The translations under genes were made by a program, and so were the position numbers. Positions 52,401-63,300 of a DNA stretch of 64,000 nt are shown here, one piece after another (the stretch's first letter is position 1; every line of letters begins with the position of its first letter). Under the pieces are notes generated by a model. It saw only the letters and a program-made list of their open reading frames with translations, did no database searches and was not told where the DNA came from. This DNA comes from Phocoena phocoena (Eukaryota > Chordata > Mammalia > Artiodactyla > Phocoenidae): positions 1 through 64,000 of the forward strand of contig NW_027077447.1 of the NCBI RefSeq assembly GCF_963924675.1, written 5' to 3'.

Positions 52401-55374
52401 ACCCGAAGCCTTACCCTAACCCGTCCCCTAATCCTTACCCGAACGCTAACACTAATCCATACGCTAACACGTACGCTCACCCAAAACAGTTGTCGTGCCC
52501 TAAACTGTCCCCTAAACCTTCCCGTCCCCTAACCCTAACCCTAACCCTAACCCTTACCCGAAGCATTACCCTAACCCGTCCCCTAATCCTAACCCGTATG
52601 CTAACTCTAACCCGTACCCTAACACGTACGCTCACGCTAAACCGATGTAGTACCCTAACCTGTCCCCTAAACCGTCCCCGTTCCCTAACCCTAACCCTAA
52701 CCCTAACCCTTACCCGAAGCCTTACCCTAACCCGTCCCCTAATCCTAAACCGTAAGCTAACACTAACCCGTACACTAACACGTACGCTCACCCTAAACCG
52801 TTGTCGTACCCTAACCTGTCCCCTAAACCGTCCCCTAACCCTAACCCTAACCCTTACCCTAAGCCTTACCCTAACCCGTCCCCTAATCCTAACCCGTACG
52901 CTAACACTAACCCGTAGCCTAACACGTACGCTCACCATAAAACGTTGTCATACCCTAACATCTCCCCTAAACCGTCCCCGTCCCGTAACCCTAACCCTAA
53001 CCCTAACCCTAACCTTAACGCTTACCCGAAGCCTTACCCTAACCCGTCCCCTAATCCTAACCCGTACGCTAACCATAACCAGTACCCTAACAAGTACGCT
53101 CACCCAAAACCGTTGTCGTGCCCTAACCTGTCCCCTAAACCGTCCCCTAACCCTAACCCTAACCCTAACCCTAAACCTTACCCGAAGCATTACACTAACC
53201 CGTCCCCTAATCCTAACCCGTATGCTAACTCTAATCCATACCCTAACACGTACGCTCACCCTAAACCGTTGTCGTACCCTAACCTGTCCCCTAAACCGTC
53301 CCCGTTCCCTAACCGTAACCCTAAACCTAACCCTAACCCTAACCCTTACCCGAAGCCTTACACTAACCCGTCCCCTAATATGAACCCGTACGCTAACACT
53401 AACCCGTACCCTAACACGTACGCTCACCCTAAACCGTTGTCGTACACTAACCTGTCCTCTAAACCGTCCCCGTCCCCGTCCCCTACCCCTACCCCTAACC
53501 CTAACCCTAACCCTTACCCGAAGCCTTACCCTAACCCGTCCCCTAATCCTAACCCGTAGGCTAACACTAACCCATACCCTAACACGTATGCTCACCCTAA
53601 ACCGTTGTCATACCCTAACCTGTCCCCTAAACCTTTCCCGTCCCCTAACGCTAACCCTAACCCTAACACTAACCCTTACCCGAAGCCTTACCCTAACACG
53701 TCCCATAATCCTAACCCGTACGCTAACACTAACCTGTACTCTAACACGTACGCTCACCCTAAAGCGTTGTCGTACCCTAACCTGTCCCCTAAACCGTCCC
53801 CATCCCCTAACCCTAACACTAACCCTAACCCCTACCCGAAGCCTTACCCTAACCCGTCCCCTAATCCTAACCCGTACGCTAACACTAACCCGTACCCTAA
53901 CACGTACGCTCACCCTAAACATTTGTCGTACCCTAACCTGTCCCCTAAACCGTCCCCGTCCCCTAACCCTAACACTAACCCTAACCCTAAGACTTAACCA
54001 AAGCCTTACCCTAACCCGTCCCCTAATCCTAAACCGTACGCTAACACTAACCCATACTCTAACACGTACGCTCACCCTAAACCGTTGACGTACCCTAACC
54101 TCTCCCCTAAACCGTCCCCATCCCCTAACCCTAACCCTAACCCTAACCCTTACCCGAAGCCTTACCCTAACCCGTCCCCTAATCCTAACCCGTATGCTAA
54201 CTCTAACCCGTACCCTAACACGTACACTCATCCTAAACCGTTGTCGTACCCTAACCTGTCCCCTAAAGCGTCCCCGTCCCCTAACCCTAACCCTAACCCT
54301 AACCCTAACCCTAAACCTTACCCGAAGCCTTACCCTAACCAGTCCACTAATCCTAACCCGTACGCTAACAATAACCCGTACCCTAACACGTACACTCACC
54401 CTAAACCGTTGTCGTACCCTAACCTGTCCCCTAAATCGTCCCCGTCCCCGTCCCCTAACCCTAAACCTAACCCTAACCCTAACCCTTACCCGAAGCCTTA
54501 CACTAACACGTCCACTAATCCTAACCCGTAGTCTAACACAAACCCTTACCCTAACACGTATGCTCACCCTATACCGTTGTCGTACCCTAACCTGTACCCT
54601 AAACCGTCCCTGTCCCCTAACCCTAACCCTAACCCTAACCCTAACCCTTACCCGAAGCCTTACTCTAACCCGTCCCCTAATCCTAACCCGTACGCTAACA
54701 CTAACCCGTACCCTAACACGTACGCTCACCCTAAACCGTTGTCGTACCCTAACCTGTCCCCTAAACCGTCCCCGTTCTCTAACCCTAACCCTAAACCTAA
54801 CCCTTACCCGAAGCCTTACCCTAACCCATCCCGTAATCCTAACCCGTACGCTAACACTAAACCGTACCCTAACACGTACGCTCACCCTAAACCGTTGTCG
54901 TACTCTAACCTGTCCCCTAAACCGTTCCAGTCCCCTAACCCTAACCCTAAACCTAACCCTTACCCGAAGCCTTACCCTAACCCATCCCCTAATCCTAACC
55001 CGTACGCTAACACTAAACCGTACCCTAACACGTACGCTCACCCTAAACCGTTGTCGTACCCTAACCTGTCCCCTAAACCTTCCCCGTCCCCTAACACTAA
55101 ACCTAACCCTAACCCTAACCCTAACCCTTACCCGAAGCCTTACCGGAACCCGTCCCCTAATCCTAACCCGTACGCTAACACTAACCCGTACCCTAACACG
55201 TACACTCACCCTAAACAGTTGTCGTACCCTAACCTGTCCCCTAAACCGTCGCCGTCCCCTAACTCTAACCCTAACCCTAACCCTAACCCTAACCCTTACC
55301 TGAAGCCTTCACCTAACCCGTCCCTTAATCCTAACCCGTACGCTAACACTAACCTGTTCCCTAACACGTACGCT
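49438..55374 (+). repeat. Satellite monomers in mosaic order
   Basis: No gene or unique sequence. Segments resemble 46-48 kb and 37-41 kb monomers: the TACCCGAACGC subtype near 50180 and 52436, and AAACATTACAC near 50308 against 47692. One-base loss near 52521 breaks phase. Several monomers near 52350, 52825 and 53145 have a shorter C-rich word before the CCCTAA run than their neighbours. Confidence 0.83.
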
Positions 55375-58300
55375 CACCACAACCGTTGTCGTACCCTAAC
55401 CTGTCCCCTAAACCATCCCCGCCCTTAACCCTAACCCTAATCCTAACCCTAACCCTAAACCTTATACGAAGCCTTACCCTAAACCGTCCGTTAAACCTAA
55501 TCCGTACGCTAACACTAACCCGTACCCTAACACGTACGCTCACCCTATACCGTTGTCGTACCCGAACCTGTCCCCTAAACCGTCCCCGTCCCCTAAACCT
55601 AACACTAACCCTAACCCTAACCCTTACCCAAAGCCTTACCCTAACCCGTCTCCTAATCCTAAATCGTACGCTAACACGAACCCGTACCCTAACACTTACG
55701 CTCAACCTAAACCGTTGTCGTACCCTAACCTGTCCCCTAAACCGTACCCGTCCCGTAACACTAACCCTAACCCTAGCCCTAAACCTAACCCTTACCCGAA
55801 GCCTTACCCTAACCCGTCCCCTAATCCGAACCCATACGCTAACACTAACCCGTATCCTAACACGTACGCTCACCCTAAACCGTTGTCGTACACTAACCTG
55901 TCCTCTAAACCGTCCCCGTCCCCGTCCCCTAACCCTAACCCTAAACCTAACCCTAACCCTAACCCTTAACCAAAGCCTTACACTAACCCGTCCCCTAATC
56001 CTAAACCATACGCTAACACTAACCCGAACCCTAACAAGTATGCTCACCGTAAACATTTGTCGTACCCTAACCTGTCCCCTAAACCGTCCCCGTCCCCTAA
56101 CCCTAACCCTAACCCTAACCCTAACCCTAAACCTTACCCGAAGCCTTACCCTAACCCGTCACCTAATCCTAACCCGTACGCTAACAATAACCCGTACCCT
56201 AACACGTACGCTCACCCTAAACCGTTGTGTACACTAACCTGTCCCCTAAACCGTCCCCGTCCCCGTCCCCTAACCGTAAACCTAACCCTAACCCTAACCC
56301 TTACCCGAAGCGTTACACTAACACGTCCACTAATCCTAACCCGTAGGCTAACACTAACCCGTACCCTAACACGTACGCTCACCCTAAACCGTTTTCGTAC
56401 CCTAACCTGTCCCCTAAACCGTCCAGTAACCCTAACACTAAACCTAACCCTTACCCAAAGCCTTACCCTAACCCATCCCCTAATCCTAACCCGTACGCTA
56501 ACACTAAACCGTACCCTAACACGTACGCTCATCCTAAACCGTTGTCGTACCCTAACCTGTCCCCTAAACCGTCCCCGTCCGCTAACCCTAAACCTAAACC
56601 TAACCCTAACGCTAACCCTAACCCGAAGCCTTACCCTAACCCGTCCCCTAATCCTAACCCGTACACTAACAATAACCTGTACCCTAACACGTACGCTCAC
56701 CCTAAACCGTTGTCGTACCCTTACCTGTCCCCTAAACCGTCCCCGTACCCTAACACTAACCCTAAACCTAACCCTAAGTCTAACCCTTACCCGAAGCCTT
56801 ACACTAACCCGTCCCGTAATCCTAACTCGTACGCTAACACTAAACCGTACCCTAACACGTACACTCACCCTAAACAGTTGTCGTAACCTAACCTGTCCCC
56901 TAAACAGTCGCCGTCCCCTAACCCTAACCCTAACCCTAACCCTAACCCTTACCTGAAACCTTAACCTAACCCGTCCCTTAATCCTAACCCGTACGCTAAC
57001 ACTAACCCGTACCCTAACATGTACGCTCACCACAACCGTTGTCGTACCCTAACCTGTCCCCTAAACCATCCCCGTACCCTAACCCTAACCCTAATCCTAA
57101 CCCTAACCCTAAACCTTATCCGAAGCCTTACCCTAAACCGTCCCCTAAACCTAACCCGTACGCTAACACTAACCCGTACCCTAACACGTACGCTCACCCT
57201 ATACCGTTGTCGTACCCGAACCTGTCCCCTAAACCGTCCCCGTCCCCTAACCCTAACCCTAACCCTAACCCTAACAATTACCCGAAGCCTTACACTAACC
57301 CGTCCCCTATTCGTAACCCGTACGCTAACACTTACCAGTACCCTAACACGTACGCTCACCCTAAACCGTTGTCGTACCCTAACCTGTCCCCTAAACCGTC
57401 CCCGTCCCCTAACCCTAACCCTAACCATAACCCTAACCCTTACCCGAAGCCTTACCCTAAACCGTCCCCTAATCCTAACCCGTACGCTAACACTAACCCG
57501 TACCCTAACACGTACGCTCACCCTAAATCATTGTCGTACCCTAACCTGTCCCCTAAACCGTCCCCGTCCCCTAACCCTAACCCTAAACCTAACCCTTACC
57601 CGAAGCTTTACCTTAACCCATCCCCTAATCCTAACCCGTACGCTAACACTAAACCGTACCCTAACAGTTACGCTCACCCTAAACCGTTGTCGTACCCTAA
57701 CCTGTCCCCTAAACCTTCCCCGTCCCCTAACACTAACCCTAACCCTAACCCTAACACTTATCTGAAGCCTTACCGTAACCCGTCCCCTAATCCTAACCCG
57801 TACACTAACAATAACCTGTACCCTAAAACGTACGCTCACCCTAATCCGTTGTCGTATCCTAACCTGTCCCCTAAAACGTCCCCATCCCCTAACACTAACC
57901 CTAACCCTAACCCTAACCCTAACCCTTACCCGAAGCCTTACCCTAACCCGTCCCGTAATCCTAACCCGTACGCTAACACTAACCCGTACCCTAACACGTA
58001 CACTCACCCTAAACCGTTGTCGTACGCTAACATGTCCCCTAAACCGTCCCCGTCCCCTAACCCTAAACCTAAACCTAACCCTAACGCTAACCCTTACCCG
58101 AAGCCTTACCCTAACCCGTCCCCTAATCCTAACCCATACACTAACAATATCCTTTACCCTAACACGTACGCTCACCCTAAACAGTTGTCGTACCCTAACC
58201 TGTCCCCTAAACCGTCCCCGTCCCCTAACACTAACCCTAACCCTAACCCTAAGTCTAACCCTTACCCGAAGCCTTACCCTAACCCGTCCCATAATCCTAA

Positions 58301-61300
58301 CCCGTACGCTAACACTAAACCGTACCCTAAAACGTACACTCACCCTAAACAGTTGTCGTACCCTAACCTGTCCCCTAAACCGTCGCCGTCCACTAACCCT
58401 AACCCTAACCCTAACCCTTACCTGAAACCTTAACCTAACCCGTCCCTTAATCCTAACCCGTACGCTAACACTAACCCGTACCCTAACATGTACGCTCACC
58501 AGAACAGTTGTCGTACCCTAACCTGTCCCCTAAACCATCCCCGTCCCCTAACCCTAACCCTAATCCTAACCCTAATCCTAAACCTTATCCGAAGCCTTAC
58601 CCTAAACCGTCCCCTAAACCTAACCCGTACGGTAACACTAAACCATACCCTAACACGTACGCTCACCCTATACCGTTGTCGTACCCGAACCTGTCCCCTA
58701 AACCGTCCCCGTCCCCTAACCCTAACCCTAACCCTAACCCTAACACTTACCCGAAGCCTTACACTAACCCGTCCCCTATTCCTAACCCGTACGCTAACAC
58801 TTATCAGTACCCTAACACGTACGCTCACCCTAAACCATTGTCGTACCCTAACCTGTCCCCTAAACCGTCACCGTCTCCCAACCCTAACACTAACACTTAC
58901 ACTAACCCGAACCCTTACCCGAAGCCTTACCCTTACCGGTTCCCTAATCCTAACCCGTACGCTAACACTAACCCGTACCCTAACACGTACGCTCACCCTG
59001 AACATTTGTCGTACCCTAACCTGTCCCCTAAACCCTCCCCGTCCCCTAACCCTAACACTAATCCTAACCCTAACCCTTACCCAAAGCCTTACCCTAACCC
59101 GTCCCCTAATCCTAAATCGTATGCTAACACGAACCCCTACCCTAACACTTACGCTCACCCTAAACCGTTGTCGTACCCTAACCTCTCCCTTAAACCGTCC
59201 CCATCCCCTAACACTAACCCTAACCCTAAACCTAATCCTAACACTTACCCGAAGCCTTACCCTAACCCGTCCCCTAATCCTAACCCGTACGCTAACAATA
59301 AACCGTACCCTAACACGTACGCTCACCCTAAACCGTTGTCGTACCCTAACCTGTCCCCTAAACCGTCCACATTCCCTAACCCTAACCCTAACCCTAACCA
59401 TAACCCTAACCCTTACCCGAAGCCTTACACTCACCCGTCCCCTAATCCTAACCCGTACGCTAACACTAACCCGTACCCTAACACGTACGCTCACCCTAAA
59501 CCGTTGTCGTACCCTAACCTGTCCCCTAAACCGTCCCCGTCCCCTAACCCTAACCCTAACCCTAACCCTTACCCGAAGCCTTACCCTAAACTGTCCCCTA
59601 ATCCTAAACCGTACGCTAACACTAACCCGTACCCTAACACGTACGCTCAACCTAAAACGTTGTCGTACCCTAACCTGTCCCCTAAACCGTCAACGTCCCC
59701 TAACCCTAACCCAAACCCTAACCCAAACCCGAACCCTTACCCGAAGCCTTACCCTAACCCGTCCCCTAATCCTAACCCGTACGCTAACACTAACTCGTAC
59801 CCTAATACGTACGCTCAGCCTAAACATTTGTCGTACCCTAACCTGTCCCCTAAACCGTCCCCATCCCCTAACTCTAACACTAACCCTAACCCTAACCCTA
59901 ACCCTAACCCTTACCTGAAGCCTTACCCGAACCCGTCCCGTAATCCTAACCCGTACGCTAACACTAACCCATACCCTAACACGTACACTCACCCTTAACA
60001 GTTGTCGTACCCTAACCTGTCCCCTAAACCGTCCCCGTCCCCTAACCCTAACCCTAACCCTAACCCTTACCCGAAGCCTTACCCTAACCCGTCCCCTAAT
60101 CCTAACCCGTACGCTAACACTAAACCGTACCCTAACACGTACGCTCACCCTAAACCGTTGTCGTACACTAACCTGTCCCCTAAACCGTCCCCATCCCCTA
60201 ACCCTAACCCTAACCCTAACCCTTACCCGAAGCCTTACCGTAACCCGTCCCCTAATCCTAAACCGTACGCTAACACTAAACCGTACCCTAACACATACGC
60301 ACACCCTACACCGTTGTCGTACACTAACCTGTCCCCTAAACCGTCCCCGTCTCCTAACTCTAACCCTAACCCTAACCCTAACCCTGACCCTTACCCGAAG
60401 CCTTACCCTAACCCGTCCTCTAATCCTAACCCGTACGCTAACAATAACCCATACCCTAACAAGTACGCTCACCCTAAACCGTTGTCGTACCCTAACCTGT
60501 CCCCTAAACCGTCCCCATCCGCTAACCCTAACATTAACCCTAACCCTAACCTGAACCCTTACCCGAAGCCTTACACTAACCCATCCCCTTATCCTAACCC
60601 GTATGCTAACCCTAACCCGTACCCTAACACGTACGCTCACCCTAAACCATTGTCGTACCCTAACCTGTACCCTAAACCATCCCCATCCCCTATCCCTAAC
60701 CCTAACCCTAACCCTAACCCTTACCCGAAGCCTTACCCTAACCCGTCCCCTAATCCTAACCGGTACGCTAACACTAACACGTACCCTAACACGTACGCTC
60801 ACCCTAAAACGTTGTCGTACAATAACCTGTCCCCTAAACCGTCCCTGTCCCCTAACCCTAACCCTAACCCTAACCCTAACCCTAACCCTTACCCGAAGCC
60901 TTACCCTAACCCGTCCCCTAATCCTAACCCATACGCTAACCATAACCAGTACCCTAACACCTACACTCACCCTAAACCGTTGTCGTACCCTAACCTGTCC
61001 CCTAAACCGTCCCCATCCCCTAACCCTAACCCTAAACCTAACCCTAACCCTTACCCGAAGGCCTTACCCTAACCCGTCCCTAATCCTAACCCGTACGCTA
61101 ACACTAACCCGTAGCCTAACACGTACGCTCACCCTAAACCGTTGTCGTACCCTAACCTGTCCCCTAAACCGTCCCCGTCACCTAACCCTAACCCTAACCC
61201 TAACACTAATCCTTACCTGAAGACTTAGGCTAACTCGTCCCGTAATCCTAACCCGTACGCTAACACTAACCCATACCCTAACACGTATGCTCACCCTAAA

Positions 61301-63300
61301 GCGTTGTCGTACCCTAACATGTCCCCTAACAGTCCCCGTCCCCTAACCCTAACCCTAAACCTAACCCTAATGCTAACCCTTACCCGAAGCCTTACCCAAA
61401 CCCGTCCCCTAATCCTAACCCGTACGCTAACAATAACCCGTACCCTAACATGTACACTCACCCTAAACAGTTGTCGTACCCTAACCTGTCCCCTAAACCG
61501 TCGCCGTCCCCTAACCCTAACCCTAACCCTAACCCTTACCTGAAGCCTTAACCTAACCCGTCCCTTAATCCTAACCCGTACGCAAACACTAACCCGTACC
61601 CTAACACGTACGCTCACCCTAAACCGTTGTCGTACCCTAACCTGTCCCCTAAACCATCCCCGTCCCCTAACCCTAACCCTAATCCTAACCATAACCCTAA
61701 CCCTTATCCGAAGCCTTACCCTAAACCGTCCCCTAAACCTAACCCGTACGCTAACACTAACCCGTACCCTAACACGTACGCTCACCCTAAACATTTGTCG
61801 TACCCTAACCTGTTCCCTAAACCGTCCCTGTCCCCTAACCCTAACACTAACACTAACCCTAACCCTTACCCAAAGCCTTACCCTAACCCGTCCCCTAATC
61901 CTAAATCGTACGCTAACACTAACCCATACCCTAACACATACGCTCACCCTAAACCGTTGTCGTACCCTTACCTGTCCCCTAAACCGTCCCCGTCCCCTAA
62001 CCCTAACCCTAACCCTAACCCTTACCCGAAGCCTTACCCTAACCCGTCCCCTAATCCTAACCCGTACACTAACACTAACACGTAGCCTAACACGTACGCT
62101 CACCCTAAACCGTTGTCGTACCCTAACATGTCCCTTAAACAGTCCCCGTCCCCTAACCCTAACATTAAACCTAACCCTAACGCTAACCCTTACCCGAAGC
62201 CTTACCCTAACCCGTCCCCTAATCCTAACCCGTACGCTAACAATAACCCGTACCCTAACACGTACGCTCACCTTAAACAGTTGTCGTACCCTAAACTGTC
62301 CCCTAAACCGTCCCCGTCCCCTAACACTAACCCTAACCCTAACCCTAACCCTAACCCTTACCTGAAGCCTTAACTTAACCCGTCCCTTAATCCTAACCCG
62401 TACGCTAACAGTAACCCGTACCCTAACACGTACGCTCACACTATACCATTGTCGTACCCTAAACTGTCCCCTAAACCATCCCCGTCCCCTAACCCTTACC
62501 CTAATCCTAACCCTAACCCTTATCCGAAGCCTTACCCTAAACCGTCCCTTAAACCTAACCCGTACGCTAACACTAACCCGTACCCTAACACGTACGCTCA
62601 CCCTAAACCGTTGTCGTACCCGAACCTGTCCTCTAAACCGTCCCCATCCCCTAACCATAACCCTAACCCTAAACCTAACCCTTACCCGAAGCCTTACCCT
62701 AACCCGTCCCCTATTCCTAACCCGTACGATAACACTAACGAGTACCATAACACGTACGCTCACCCTAAAACGTTGTTGTACCCTAGCCTGTCGCCTAAAC
62801 CGTCACCGTCCCCTAACCCTAACCCTAACCCTAACCCTAACCCTTACCCGAAGCCTTACCCTAACCCGTCCCCTATTCCTAACCCGTACGTTAACACTAA
62901 TCAGTACCCTAACACGTACGCTCACCCTAAACCGTTGTCGTACCCTAACCTGTCGCCTAAACCGTCACCGTCCCCTAACGCTAACCCTAACCCAACCCGA
63001 ACACTTACCCGAAGCCTTACCCTAACCCGCCCCCTAATCCTAACCCGTACGCTAACACTAACCCGTACCCTAACACGTACGCTCACCCTAAACATTTGTC
63101 ATACCCTAACCTGTCCCCTAAACCGTCCCCGTCCCCTAACCCTAACACTAACCCTAACCCTAACCCTTACCCAAAGCCTTACCCTAACCCGTCCCCTAAT
63201 CCTAAATCGTACACTAACACGAACCCGTACCCTAACACTTACGCTCACCCTAAACCGTTGTCGTACCCTAACCTCTCCCTTAAACCGTCCCCATCCCCTA
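55375..63300 (+). repeat. Looser 0.8-1.65 kb higher-order repeat marked by a shared deletion
   Basis: A distinctive monomer begins after CACCACAACCG near 55375 and 57028 (one base shorter than the usual CACCATAAACC) and CACCAGAACAG near 58498. It recurs with the full-length word near 61616 and 62440. It carries CCATCCCCG, a CTAATCCTAACC run and CTTATCCGAAG (CTTATACGAAG in the first copy). The preceding monomer often has a CTGAAACC or CTGAAGCC word followed by a CCGTCCCTTAATCC word. Spacings are about 1653, 1469, 3118 and 824 bp. Confidence 0.75.
59500..59655 (+). repeat. Representative 156 bp satellite monomer (26 hexamers)
   Basis: This copy shows the plan cleanly, in steps of six. Positions 59500-59541 hold seven hexamers in which GT-containing words (ACCGTT, GTCGTA, CCTGTC, ACCGTC, CCCGTC) are interleaved with CCCTAA. 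Positions 59542-59565 are four perfect CCCTAA units. Positions 59566-59583 are CCCTTA, CCCGAA and GCCTTA. Positions 59584-59655 alternate CCCTAA-like words with GT-containing words, including two CGTACG palindromes at 59610-59615 and 59640-59645. The next monomer begins at 59656, exactly 156 bp on. Longer monomers differ mainly by added CCCTAA units in the central run. Confidence 0.93.
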
